DNA of 64,000 bases from assembly GCA_963700865.1 (NCBI GenBank), contig CAVOZC010000018.1:1550001-1614000 (forward strand), in the 5' to 3' direction. Shown here one piece after another: positions 35,772 through 44,899 of the stretch. The position numbers and the translations under genes were made by a program. Each line of letters begins with the position of its first letter. Position 1 is the first letter of the stretch. Under the pieces are notes generated by a model. That model ran no database searches, was not told the origin of the DNA, and was given only the letters and a program-made list of their open reading frames with translations. The stretch is from CAVOGJ01 sp963700865 (GTDB lineage: Bacteria; Planctomycetota; Planctomycetia; Pirellulales; Pirellulaceae).

Positions 35772-37070
35772 CTACCGACTAAATTTCAGAAGTGCATACT
35801 TTTTTTTGCCACTTCGCAGAACAATAATGGACTCGCTTGCCAGATGCTCGCGCTTCAGGGTCTGCTGTTCATCGGTCAGGCGGCGATTGTTGACGTATAC
35901 TCCGCCCTGTTGGATCGCACGCCTCGCCTCCCCCTTGCTCTTGGCCAGTCCCGCCGCCACCAATCCGTCGACCAGGACCAGTCCCTCGTCCAAGGTTGAC
36001 CAGGGAAGCGTGGTGCTCGGCACGTCGGCCAGGATCGCGGTCAAATCCGCGTCCTGGAAATCTGAGATTTCCGCTCCGCCAAAAAAGATACTCTTAGCGC
36101 GTTCCGCGATGGCCAGGCCCGCGTCGCCGTGGACGAGCTGCGTTAATGCCTGTGCCAGCCGCAGCTGGCTCTCGCGCAAATGGGGTGCGGCGGCCCGGGC
36201 CGCGTCCAGCTGTAATATTTCTTCGTGTGGCAACTCGGTGAGAAAGCGAAGGCACATCCCCGCATCCTCGTCCGCTACATTCACCCAGTATTGATAAAAG
36301 TCGTAGGGACTGGTGCGAACGGGGTCCAGCCACACGGAACCGGCTTCCGTTTTTCCCATCTTCCCGCCGTCTGATTTCGTCAGCAGTGGACAAGTCATGC
36401 CATACAGTTGGACGCCCAGCATCCGTCGTCCCAGGTCGATGCCGGCCGTGATGTTTCCCCATTGATCGCTGCCGCCAACTTGCAGATGGCAACCATGCTT
36501 CTTCTGTAGATATACAAAATCATAGGCCTGCAACAGCATGTAACTGAATTCGGTGTAGCTCAGTCCGGCTTCCCCCTCCAAGCGAGCCTTCACCGAATCC
36601 TTGGCTAACATCACGTTGACCGGAAAGTTCTTTCCGACGTCGCGGAGGAAAGCGAGGTAGCCAACGTCCCGCATCCAATCCATGTTGTTGACCAGAATCG
36701 CTCGATGCTGGCCGGCAAAATCGAGGAACTTTCGTACCTGCTTTTCGATGCCCGCGAGGTTGGCTTCCAGGGTCTCTTCCGAGAGCAGATTTCGCTCGGC
36801 ACTCTTGCCACTTGGATCGCCGATCATGCCTGTCGAGCCGCCGACGAGGGCGATCGGCACATGGCCGGCTTGCTGGAAGCGCCGCAGCAGCATTAATGGC
36901 ATCAGACTGCCCACATGCAGGCTATCGGCAGTGGGGTCAAAGCCGGCGTAGACGGTGCGAGATCCGGCCGTCAGCCAGCCAGGCAGCTCGTCGTCGTCCG
37001 TCGTTTGATGGATCAATCCCCGCCATTTCAAATCGGCGAAGATGTCCGTGATGGCCTGAGGCTTATTCAT
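35772..37070 (-). CDS. tyrS: Tyrosyl-tRNA synthetase
   Basis: This 432-residue class I aminoacyl-tRNA synthetase charges tRNA-Tyr. It shows YAGFDPTADSLHVGSLMPLM (the HIGH-equivalent HVGS), GGSTGMIGDPSGKSAERNLL, the Tyr-binding region FSYMLLQAYDFVYLQ and QVGGSDQWGNITAGIDLGRR, and a KMSKS-equivalent GGKMGKTEAGSVWLDP. An S4-like RNA-binding domain is at the end (GEARRAIQQGGVYVNNRRLT). Length is normal. The ATG at 37070 was chosen; a GTG at 37079 is also in frame, and the GGGGA between them is close to the ATG. The gene is intact, unlike several housekeeping genes in this window. Confidence 0.95.
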   Translation of the reverse strand: MNKPQAITDIFADLKWRGLIHQTTDDDELPGWLTAGSRTVYAGFDPTADSLHVGSLMPLMLLRRFQQAGHVPIALVGGSTGMIGDPSGKSAERNLLSEETLEANLAGIEKQVRKFLDFAGQHRAILVNNMDWMRDVGYLAFLRDVGKNFPVNVMLAKDSVKARLEGEAGLSYTEFSYMLLQAYDFVYLQKKHGCHLQVGGSDQWGNITAGIDLGRRMLGVQLYGMTCPLLTKSDGGKMGKTEAGSVWLDPVRTSPYDFYQYWVNVADEDAGMCLRFLTELPHEEILQLDAARAAAPHLRESQLRLAQALTQLVHGDAGLAIAERAKSIFFGGAEISDFQDADLTAILADVPSTTLPWSTLDEGLVLVDGLVAAGLAKSKGEARRAIQQGGVYVNNRRLTDEQQTLKREHLASESIIVLRSGKKKYALLKFSR

Positions 37071-37232
37071 ATTCCCCACATTTCAATCATCGCAAAGTCG
37101 CACGCTCTGGTCGTGCCCCGGGCGGCAGGGGAATCTTCATGTCGCCGGCACGGCGCAATCGGTCCGCACGGCCGAGACGTTGATTTGTAGCGCCCTTATC
37201 TGCCGCAGATGGGAACGTTGACCGGCAATCGT

Positions 37233-37724
37233 CTACAGGTCAACGGCAAATACGACCGCGTCATTCGACTGGGCGGCTTGCCGATAGAGGTCTCGTATCC
37301 GCGGCACCAGGTTCACGCTGGCAGGGGGAAGCTCCAAGGGCGATTTCGTGATAGCAGCCAGCTCCGCCGCGCGGGCGTTCAGCCAGTGCCCATCCACCCC
37401 ATCAAGCGCCGTTGCCAGATGTCCAACCATATCGGGTCGCACCAGCGAGATGATCGTTTCGGTTCCGCGGTACATCGATCGTCCGCCAAAACACCATGCC
37501 AGCGGCGGCTCGCCCGCCGTCACGTTGTCCGAACCGTCCCCGAAACAGCGTGCCAGCGGTCGCCACTGGTCGTCCAAGGCCAAGGACACCGTCGATTCGT
37601 TGGCCAGCAAGTGGACCACAAAATCCCGCGTCGCCTCGTCGGTCCGACAGCCAAAGAGGGCCTTGGCGTCTTCGCGACCCAGGATCATGAGAAAGCCGCC
37701 GGCAAGCTTATGCGAGTGATTCAT
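37233..37724 (-). CDS. Unknown protein, possibly DUF1877/YfbM-like
   Basis: 163 residues with no signal peptide. The middle and C-terminal parts (EPPLAWCFGGRSMYRGTETI, SLVRPDMVGHLATALDGVDG, IRDLYRQAAQSNDAVVFAVD) recall the DUF1877 family: a LxSGGxxVG-like loop, then VxxxAxAL, then a C-terminal YxxAAxxxxAVLF helix/strand. The N-terminal half does not clearly match. It lies 45 bases downstream of ispD on the same strand and may share its transcript. The DUF1877 suggestion is weak. Confidence 0.6.
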   Translation of the reverse strand: MNHSHKLAGGFLMILGREDAKALFGCRTDEATRDFVVHLLANESTVSLALDDQWRPLARCFGDGSDNVTAGEPPLAWCFGGRSMYRGTETIISLVRPDMVGHLATALDGVDGHWLNARAAELAAITKSPLELPPASVNLVPRIRDLYRQAAQSNDAVVFAVDL

Positions 37725-37769
37725 CCCCGCATATTACGATACCACCAATTTCCCGTCCAACCCGGGCCC

Positions 37770-38507
37770 CTATCGCCACATGTCGTCGAGCGGATTGGCC
37801 GCACCCGTCCCAAACTTGACTCGCGTCACCGATTTCAGCGCCGCGGCCGCCAATTGCAGATCGTCTCGCGTCGTGATCTTCAAATTCAGCGTCGATCCCG
37901 GCACGATCGTCACGGTATGCCCCAGCCGCTCGACCAATTGGGCATCATCGGTGGCTCGAAAGTCCCCGCGGGCCGCGTATGCCTTTTCGAGCAGCGCGCG
38001 GCGGAACACCTGTGGTGTTTGCGCCAGCCACAATCCGTCGCGGGCGACCGTTTCGTCCACGGTCCGTCCGTCCCGCGAACGCTTGAGGGTCTCGCTGACT
38101 GGAATCGCCAGCATCGCCGCGTCGTGTTTCACGGCGGCCGCAAAGACCTTACTGATCCAGACGTCGGCAATACAGGGGCGAGCCGCATCGTGGATCGCCA
38201 CGAATTCGGCGGCCGGCACCACGCGATCGAGGGCGTGTTGCACCGATTCAAAACGTTCCGACCCGCCGTCGACGACCGTGATTCCCATGATGGCGATATT
38301 CGCGCCAAACTTCATGTTGAAGAATTCACGGTCCTCCGGAGCAATCACGACAATCGTCTGCACCACGTCGTCGCGATGCAAGAAATGTTCCGCCGCGTGC
38401 AGCCACACGGCTTTCTCATGCAGCGGCACGAAGGGCTTCTTGTAATTCTTATCGCCGAAACGAGCGCTCATGCCGGCGGCTGGCAGAATCACAGCGAACT
38501 TACTCAT
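37770..38507 (-). CDS. ispD: 2-C-methyl-D-erythritol 4-phosphate cytidylyltransferase (IspD)
   Basis: This enzyme of 245 residues forms CDP-methylerythritol from MEP and CTP in the non-mevalonate isoprenoid pathway. Signatures are the nucleotide-binding VILPAAGMSARFGDKNYKKP, VDGGSERFESVQHALD, the family motif AIHDAARPCIADVW and ATDDAQLVERLG. Length is usual (230-250). The ATG at 38507 is preceded by AGGA at 6-7 bases. The downstream small gene is close and co-directional. No ispF lies next to it, although the two are often adjacent. Confidence 0.92.
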   Translation of the reverse strand: MSKFAVILPAAGMSARFGDKNYKKPFVPLHEKAVWLHAAEHFLHRDDVVQTIVVIAPEDREFFNMKFGANIAIMGITVVDGGSERFESVQHALDRVVPAAEFVAIHDAARPCIADVWISKVFAAAVKHDAAMLAIPVSETLKRSRDGRTVDETVARDGLWLAQTPQVFRRALLEKAYAARGDFRATDDAQLVERLGHTVTIVPGSTLNLKITTRDDLQLAAAALKSVTRVKFGTGAANPLDDMWR

Positions 38508-38621
38508 TGCTAATCCTGGCAGGCATGCTCGTGAACCGCTCCTCGACCAAGACCATTGGCCCGAGTCCCCTCATCATTGGCGCCAGGCATCGGCGCGGGC
38601 CTGCCCGCATCCACACGGAGA

Positions 38622-40550
38622 TCAGTACGTCATCATGATTTCCGGCGCTTCGACGCCTGCCAGCGACGTAAATCCTCCGTCCATGATCGACTGTCCCAGC
38701 TTGGTCACGGCCCGATAATCACGATCCGCCGGCCGGCGACCCGTCAATTGATTTTGCAGGTCCTGGCATAGCACCGCCGCTGATTGTTGCACAATCTCGT
38801 CCCGGCCGCGAGCGGCGTACAGCGCGGTGGCCAGCATCACGATCATCGACTGGATACGACCCGAAAGTTCCGCCATGCGACATTGGCGATCCGCCAGTTT
38901 CAACTGATGTTTCCGCATCGCGCCATCGATCTCCAACGGCGACCGCTGCAACTGGGCACAGGCCCATTCCGCGTAGGGTCGCAAGTTGGACGGCAGTGGC
39001 GGGAGGTTCGTGCGGCCGCGTGGCAGCAACATTTGCCCGAGGACCCATTTGGCGTAGGGTGGCATGGCTTTCCGCAAGGCCCACAAATGCGCCGGGTTGG
39101 CCGGATTCATGGTGCGGATACCGGCGGCAGCCAGCGCCTTGCCGACCGGTTCGAAATAGGTCGTCCCATGGTGCTTGACGAGCGACTTGAAGAATGCCAT
39201 GCCGAGCATCTCGCCTTCGCCCTCGTAGATGCACGGGGCCAGGTACTCATGGACATGATCACCGAACATGTGGCCGTGCAAGAACGATCGGCCGCCGTGC
39301 GTCTTCATGCACATCTCGATCGCCGCCTCTTTCTGGAATTCGCTGCCAAAAATCTTGGCCACGATGCATTCCATCTCTCCCCGAAAGCCCTCATCGATCA
39401 GCCACGAGCACCAGTCGACCAGTGCATCGCAGGCCACGATCATGCCGGCCAGCTTGCCCAGTCGCCGCCGCACCAGTTCGCGTTTGCCGATCGCTTCGCC
39501 GTACGTGACTCGATAGCCGGCCCAGGGGATCATGCTGGCCATCATCAACCGCATCGTGCCCGCGGCATTGGCACACAGCGATACCCGCCCGAGGTTCAAC
39601 CCATGGTAGGCAATGGTTAGTCCATTCCCCTTTGTGGGCACGAGCCGATTCTCTGCCGGCACCTCGAAGTTCTTGAAGATCATGCCCTGGTTGTATGTGT
39701 GCTTGAGTGCCCACAAACCGTACGAGCGGAGTCGAAATTGGTCGTTTTCCGCTCGCGGCAAATCGCAGATGAGGACGGCGGGCCGCTCGTCGATCAGGCA
39801 GACGAGCCCGATCGTGCGGCCAGGAATCACATTCGTAATGAACAGCTTCTCGCCGTTGACGACGTATTTGTCGCCCCTCAATTCAGCCGTGGTCCGCAGC
39901 GCCGTCAAATCCGATCCCGCGCAAGGCTCGGTCAACGCAAAGGCCGACAAGCGGCGACCACTGGCCAGATCCGGCAGGAATCGTTGTTTTTGCTCGGCAT
40001 CGCCAAATGTGCGGACGGGGTCGACGGCTCCGATACAACCGTGGACGCTCGCCAAACCGGCGATCGTGGGATCGTGCAACGCCATCCGTGTCAGAAAGGG
40101 AGCGAAGACGCGAAAGGGTGTCCCGCTGCCTCCATATTCCCGATCGACGAGCAGGCCCCAGTAGCGGGCCGTGCCTAGATCTTCCATGACCCGTTCGGTG
40201 ATTTTTCCCTGTTCGTCATACAACGTGCCGGCCGAACGGTGCTGCCGCACCACCTCGATCGAATCGTCCATGACTTTCTGGATGTCAGGGGTGGCCGCCA
40301 AGGGTTGGCCTTGGAACAACTCAATCGGCAAGCCGCGGTCCCAGACGGCTCGATGAGCCGGGCTGTTAATCGTCTGATACTGTGGCTGGAACAGTTGCTC
40401 GACCTGATCGTCCGCCTTGTCAATCGCGCCCGTCCGCCGTGCTTCGTCATCACTCTTGCCACCCAGGCGCATGGCGGTTTCGGCAAACGAAGCCTGCTGG
40501 TCCGCCGCGGCGCCCGACGGGTTCGACTTGCTGGGATCGTTCATGTGCAT
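38622..40550 (-). CDS. Acyl-CoA dehydrogenase family protein
   Basis: This 642-residue FAD-dependent enzyme most likely oxidises acyl-CoAs in beta-oxidation. Motifs include LVDREYGGSGTPFRVFAPFL, the flavin/substrate region ALTEPCAGSDLTALRTTAEL, KYVVNGEKLFITNVIPG, and the C-terminal CIYEGEGEMLGMAFFKSLVK. It is larger than the classical 380-residue form, resembling long FadE-like versions with an extra C-terminal helical domain (RMAELSGRIQSMIVMLATAL). The ATG at 40550 or 40544 starts it. No electron-transfer flavoprotein gene is nearby. Confidence 0.85.
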   Translation of the reverse strand: MHMNDPSKSNPSGAAADQQASFAETAMRLGGKSDDEARRTGAIDKADDQVEQLFQPQYQTINSPAHRAVWDRGLPIELFQGQPLAATPDIQKVMDDSIEVVRQHRSAGTLYDEQGKITERVMEDLGTARYWGLLVDREYGGSGTPFRVFAPFLTRMALHDPTIAGLASVHGCIGAVDPVRTFGDAEQKQRFLPDLASGRRLSAFALTEPCAGSDLTALRTTAELRGDKYVVNGEKLFITNVIPGRTIGLVCLIDERPAVLICDLPRAENDQFRLRSYGLWALKHTYNQGMIFKNFEVPAENRLVPTKGNGLTIAYHGLNLGRVSLCANAAGTMRLMMASMIPWAGYRVTYGEAIGKRELVRRRLGKLAGMIVACDALVDWCSWLIDEGFRGEMECIVAKIFGSEFQKEAAIEMCMKTHGGRSFLHGHMFGDHVHEYLAPCIYEGEGEMLGMAFFKSLVKHHGTTYFEPVGKALAAAGIRTMNPANPAHLWALRKAMPPYAKWVLGQMLLPRGRTNLPPLPSNLRPYAEWACAQLQRSPLEIDGAMRKHQLKLADRQCRMAELSGRIQSMIVMLATALYAARGRDEIVQQSAAVLCQDLQNQLTGRRPADRDYRAVTKLGQSIMDGGFTSLAGVEAPEIMMTY

Positions 40551-41644
40551 CGCGTTTCTTACCTCAAAGGCCGGCTAACATTCGGAATCTATTTCCTCCA
40601 GCATAGTATTGCATTCACTCACCGGGAAAAGCTGCCCGAAAGCTAAACTCACCGCAAACACCCAGGGAAACGGGTTAGGTAAACCGGGGAATACCGATCG
40701 CGTCGCCGGTCACTTTTTCTCTCAAGTCGCGAAGCTCGCCCGCAGTTCTCACACGACTTTGGATTGAACCCGATGCAGGCGATCAGCATCCGCATCGGAT
40801 CAAGATGCGGCTCGACGGAGCATTGTGGCGAGTAAGCCGCTCCACGCCGCGAAGTTAAGCAAACAGCGGGGGTGGCATCTGGGGTGAGATGGCGTTCCGG
40901 TAGCGCCGACATGGGGCATCAAGTGTCGTGGGTGACCCGAGGGAGACGACGACGGTGGCGGCCGGAGATACCGCAAGGCGTGCCACGCCGCAAATCCCGT
41001 TTTACCGTTAGCCGCAGGCGTACGCGAGCCCACGCGCAACGTAGAACCCACTCGCGCAGCCCCAACGGGGACACCCGCCAATTGGGGTAAATTCGTGATG
41101 GCCGGGCCCATAGGTCAGGCTCATCGGCGGTTCGGAAGGGAACCACGAAGAGCACGAAGGCCACGAAGGAAGCTCGGGTGCACGCCGCACACCATGCCTG
41201 GGGTTTGCATCGAGCCGGCATGATTTCGCGCTTTCACCGTGGACGAAGGGGACGCGTGCCCACGTGCGGCCTCGGCACCATCCGCACCACGGCCACGTCG
41301 CTGGCTCGGCCGGGTGACGGGCGTACTGAGCCCTGGGGCGACGCTCTGGCTCGTGGAACTCGCCTTCGCTCGCCACAGGCTACGGTGAAGCACGCCGTTG
41401 GCGTGCAATCGGACGAACGCCAAACGGCACCACCCGCCAATTGGGGCGAATTCGTGATGGCGGGGCACGCGGGAGATGACGAGGATTGGCGGGCTTGGGC
41501 AAGAAGGCGAAGCCTGCGCGGCCACGTCCAATCTGCTGCGACCGTCATAGCCATTTTGCCGATAATTCCCCTTTGACGCCCCCGGCGGCGGCTCTGCCGG
41601 GCAGCCGTCCCCGACGGCGCAGGAACACCCCGGCCGACGGTCCC
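40551..41644. other. ~1.1 kb non-coding region with short repeats
   Basis: No protein-like ORF is seen. Two 35-bp near-identical segments (starting CACCCGCCAATTGGGG) lie at 41072-41106 and 41431-41465, with 32 of 35 bases identical. A solitary fragment of the 225-bp array family (GAAGGGAACCACGAAGAGCA) is at 41135-41173. The rest looks like repeat-derived debris such as GGCGTGCC/CGCCGTTGGCGTG hairpin-like pieces. No RNA gene was identified. Confidence 0.5.
41135..41173 (+). repeat. Solitary fragment of the CACGAA 9-mer repeat
   Basis: The segment shares its first 16 bases, GAAGGGAACCACGAAG, with the units at 23-25.6 kb. It continues with CACGAA units at 9-base spacing. It is not part of an array and no TTCGTG partner block is seen within about 150 bases. 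Confidence 0.75.
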
Positions 41645-42580
41645 ATGCCGCTGCTTGACACGATCATTACCGAACTGGCGGACAGCCGCTGCTGGAATTA
41701 TGGGGACCAATCCCCGCTGGCGACCGAGCCAGCGGCACTCGCGGCCCTGGCGCTGAGCGGCGCGGGCCGCCATTCTGCGGCACTCCCGGTTCTCGATTGG
41801 CTGGCGGCCTTGCAAGCCAGCGATGGTTCCGTGGGCGTCAGTGACGAACAGGCCGAGCCCAAGTGGCCTACCAGTCTCGCTGTACTCGCATGGTACGCTT
41901 TTGATCCCGCGGGCTCGTTGTTTCGAACGCGAATTGTTGAGGGCCGACGCTGGTTGCTGTCAAGCGAAGGGCACCGTCAGCCGCGCTCGGATCGCGTCGG
42001 CCATGACACGACGTTGCTCGGCTGGCCCTGGGTTGCTGGGACGCACGCCTGGATTGAGCCCACGGCATTGGCACTGCTGGCTCTCAGGTTGACAGGCTTG
42101 GGGCATCATCCGCGGGCCCGAGAGGCCGCCCTGCTCTTGCTCGATCGTCAGTTGCCGGGTGGCGGTTGCAATTATGGCAATACGTGGGTGCTGGGCCAGC
42201 AGCTGCTTCCGCATACTCAGCCCACCGCGCTGGCGGTATTCGCGCTGGCAGGTCTCCCGGCGGACTCCCGCCTCGCCAAATCAGTGGCCTATCTGCTCCG
42301 CAGCTGGTCACGCATCGCCAGTACGGCTTCTTTGTGCTACGCCACCATGGCATTGACGGCCGTTGATCGTTTGCCCGGTGACGCACCTTCGCGTCTGGAG
42401 GAAGCCTATGCACGTTCTCAAGCGCGGGGGTCATCGACCTACCGGTTGGCGCTACTCGCGTTGGCCTCGCTGGGAACGTCCAGTCCCCTCGTTTGCGACG
42501 CGCCCGACACGCTATCGCTCCCCGTAACGCGGCCCGAAGAGTCCTTCGACGGATACCCATCGACCCCACTCAGTCCGTAA
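41645..42580 (+). CDS. Prenyltransferase/squalene oxidase repeat-like protein
   Basis: 311 residues from the ATG at 41645 (MPLLDTIITELADSRCW). The fold suggested is an alpha/alpha barrel built from repeats with Q-x-x-x-G-x-x-G/W-like signatures: WLAALQASDGSVGVSDEQAE, PTSLAVLAWYAFDPAG, WIEPTALALLALRLTGLGHH and LLDRQLPGGGCNYGNTWVLG. Such repeats occur in terpene cyclases and prenyltransferases, but also in many bacterial proteins of other function. No DxDD cyclase motif was seen, so a cyclase role is not claimed. The DUF362 gene starts 10 bases after the stop, suggesting an operon and a shared process. An upstream in-frame extension to 41486 lies in repeat sequence and is rejected. Confidence 0.72.
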   Translation: MPLLDTIITELADSRCWNYGDQSPLATEPAALAALALSGAGRHSAALPVLDWLAALQASDGSVGVSDEQAEPKWPTSLAVLAWYAFDPAGSLFRTRIVEGRRWLLSSEGHRQPRSDRVGHDTTLLGWPWVAGTHAWIEPTALALLALRLTGLGHHPRAREAALLLLDRQLPGGGCNYGNTWVLGQQLLPHTQPTALAVFALAGLPADSRLAKSVAYLLRSWSRIASTASLCYATMALTAVDRLPGDAPSRLEEAYARSQARGSSTYRLALLALASLGTSSPLVCDAPDTLSLPVTRPEESFDGYPSTPLSP

Positions 42581-42590
42581 GGAACTTGTC

Positions 42591-43652
42591 ATGACCGCCC
42601 CCGCCGACAGTCTCGTGAAGTCCGATTCGTCGCAGATGCGTCACGCCGCGGCAGCGAATCTATCGCGACGTACTTTGCTGGCCGCGGGCGGTGTTTCGGT
42701 CGCGGGAATTCTTGGCTGGCAAGCCTATTGCGAGGCGACCTACCCGCACGCGTGGGCCTTTATCGCGCGGCAACAGAGGTATGACGGACCGCTGGCAACG
42801 ACCATCCGCGATGGCCTGATCGCCGTCGGCCTGAAGCGAACGCAGTTTCGTGGCAAACGTGTCCTGTTGAAGCCAAATCTTGTCGAGCCCACCCGCGAGA
42901 TTCCTCACATGACGACGCACCCGGCCGTCATTGTGGCTGCGGCCGAGGTCTTTCGAGGATGGGGAGCCGAGGTGAGTGTCGGCGAGGCACCGGGGCATGT
43001 CCGCGACTCCGAAATGGCGCTGGTCGAATCGGGCGTCGATGAAGCCCTCCGGGACGCAGGGATCAAATTTGCCGATCTGAATTATCAACACGTGCATTGG
43101 CAAAAGAATCTGGGTGGTTGTTCGCGTTTGCCCGGCTTCTGGTTCCCCCGCAGCGTGGTCGAAGCCGACTATGTCGTTTCGATACCCAAGATGAAGACCC
43201 ATCATTGGGTAGGCATGACGGCCAGCATGAAGAATCTCTATGGCGTCCTTCCCGGCATTAAATATGGTTGGCCCAAAAACGTACTGCACCACGCCGGTAT
43301 CCCCGAAACGGTGGTCGATATCAACGCCTCGTTGCCCAAGCTGCTGACGATCGTGGACGGCATTCAGTGCATGGAAGGGGACGGTCCGATCCTCGGCAGT
43401 GCCAAGCACCTGGGTCTGCTGCTGGTGGGAGCGAATCTGCCGGCCGTGGACGCCACGATGGCGCGCATCATGGGTCTGCGTCCCGAGCGGATTCGGTATC
43501 TGGAGTTGGCGGATCGCCAGCTGGGCCCCATACGCGACGATGCCATCGAGCAACGAGGCGAAGCATGGCGTACCGTGGCCAGTCCCTTCCGGATTCTGGA
43601 CCAGCCCCATTTGCAACGACTTCGCGACACGCATAGCTCGCTCGTCACCTGA
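42591..43652 (+). CDS. DUF362 protein with Tat-type signal
   Basis: 353 residues. The N-terminus has a twin-arginine export signal (NLSRRTLLAAGGVSVAGILG). The DUF362 domain follows: RGKRVLLKPNLVEPTREIPH, THPAVIVAAAEVFRGWGAEV, VSIPKMKTHHWVGMTASMKN, LYGVLPG, and LTIVDGIQCMEGDGPILG with a metal-ligand-like Glu/Asp cluster. DUF362 proteins are often iron-sulfur or metal-associated, but the classical CxxCxxC ferredoxin motif is missing here. The ATG has AAGGA 8 bases upstream and sits 10 bases after the prenyltransferase-like gene. Function is unknown, probably redox-related and periplasmic. Confidence 0.85.
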   Translation: MTAPADSLVKSDSSQMRHAAAANLSRRTLLAAGGVSVAGILGWQAYCEATYPHAWAFIARQQRYDGPLATTIRDGLIAVGLKRTQFRGKRVLLKPNLVEPTREIPHMTTHPAVIVAAAEVFRGWGAEVSVGEAPGHVRDSEMALVESGVDEALRDAGIKFADLNYQHVHWQKNLGGCSRLPGFWFPRSVVEADYVVSIPKMKTHHWVGMTASMKNLYGVLPGIKYGWPKNVLHHAGIPETVVDINASLPKLLTIVDGIQCMEGDGPILGSAKHLGLLLVGANLPAVDATMARIMGLRPERIRYLELADRQLGPIRDDAIEQRGEAWRTVASPFRILDQPHLQRLRDTHSSLVT

Positions 43653-43798
43653 GGCGGCGATTGCCTCCGCTTGACTGGAACCGGTGACATCGGCGGTCGC
43701 AATCGCTACACTTGCGTCGATTTGTTGCGGTTCCTCATTTGCCTGGCAAGCTGGCTCCTGCCCGGCCCCCTGCCCTCAGTCACACCTCGGAAGATCCC

Positions 43799-44899
43799 AT
43801 GGAAGCTGGCATCGTTGGCTTGCCCAATGTCGGAAAATCAACGCTCTTCAACGCGCTTACGGCGGCCGGAGTGGCCAGCGAGAATTTTCCCTTTTGCACA
43901 ATCGAGCCCAACGTGGGTGTCGTCGCGGTGCCGGACGCACGCTTGGAAATCATTACCCGCTACATTCCGCCTCAAAAGGTGATCCCGGCGGCGTTGCGGC
44001 TGGTGGACATCGCGGGCATCGTCAAAGGTGCATCTGAGGGGGAAGGGCTGGGGAATAAGTTTCTCAGCCACATCAAATCGGTCGACGCGATCCTGCACGT
44101 CGTCCGCTGCTTTCAAGACAAGTTGATCACGCACGTCGATGGTGAGGTGGACCCGATCCGCGACATCGAGGTCATCGATACGGAGCTGATGCTTTCGGAC
44201 CTGCAGTCGGTCGAGGGCGCACTGGATCGCTCGCGGCGTACCGCCAAATCAGGCGACAAGGATGCCAAGGCACGCGTGGCGCTGCTGGAACAATGTCAAG
44301 CCGTGCTGGCCGAGGGCCAGCCTCTGCGCAACCTGCTCGGCGCTGCCGGCCTGGCCGAGCATGAACGAAAAACACTCAAGGGTTTTGGCCTGATCACCGC
44401 CAAACCGGTCCTATATGTTGCCAATGTCCAGGAAGACGATTTGCACGGCGATAGTCCGCTGGTGCAACAAGTCAGGCAGCGGGCGGAGGTCGAAGGCGGC
44501 GCCGTCGTCCCCGTGTGCGCGAAGCTGGAAAGCGAGTTGGCCGAGCTGAGTAAAGAGGACCAGCGGGAAATGCTCGACAGCGTGGGGCTGGAAGAGCCAG
44601 CGCTGGCCGTGCTGGCTCGAGCGGCCTATCAGCTCCTGGGACTGCAGAGTTATTTCACGGCGGGTGACAAGGAAGTTCGCGCCTGGACGATTCCGATCGG
44701 AGCCACCGCGCCCCAAGCCGCCGGTGTGATTCACACCGATTTTGAACGCGGGTTCATTCGTGTCGAAGTCTATGGGCTGGCGGACCTCGAGAAATATCAC
44801 ACGGAAAAGGCCATTCGCGACGCGGGCAAGCTGCGCGTCGAAGGCAAGTCCTACATCATGCAGGACGGCGATATCTGTCATTTCCTGTTTAACGTTTAG
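43799..44899 (+). CDS. ychF: Redox-regulated ATPase YchF (Obg-like)
   Basis: 366 residues, the normal length. The start is the ATG at 43799 (MEAGIVGLPNVGKSTLFNAL), where the P-loop is GLPNVGKST. Other signatures are NFPFCTIEPNVGVVAVPD, LVDIAGIVKGASEGEGLGN, the altered nucleotide-specificity motif NVQE (instead of NKxD, hence ATP rather than GTP), and the TGS-like end FERGFIRVEVYGLADLE with MQDGDICHFLFNV. YchF binds ribosomes and is linked to stress responses. Earlier in-frame codons to 43712 are non-protein-like. Its last 4 bases overlap the convergent cstA end. Confidence 0.95.
   Translation: MEAGIVGLPNVGKSTLFNALTAAGVASENFPFCTIEPNVGVVAVPDARLEIITRYIPPQKVIPAALRLVDIAGIVKGASEGEGLGNKFLSHIKSVDAILHVVRCFQDKLITHVDGEVDPIRDIEVIDTELMLSDLQSVEGALDRSRRTAKSGDKDAKARVALLEQCQAVLAEGQPLRNLLGAAGLAEHERKTLKGFGLITAKPVLYVANVQEDDLHGDSPLVQQVRQRAEVEGGAVVPVCAKLESELAELSKEDQREMLDSVGLEEPALAVLARAAYQLLGLQSYFTAGDKEVRAWTIPIGATAPQAAGVIHTDFERGFIRVEVYGLADLEKYHTEKAIRDAGKLRVEGKSYIMQDGDICHFLFNV

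Noticed and set aside
40551..41644. Candidate structured RNA gene in the 1.1-kb gap
   Set aside because: I could not match any SRP, RNase P, tmRNA or tRNA core sequence. Only short repeats were visible.
41486..41644. 53-residue N-terminal extension of the prenyltransferase-like protein
   Set aside because: It is encoded by repeat-like DNA and is Arg/Pro-rich. The ATG at 41645 begins the protein-like sequence.
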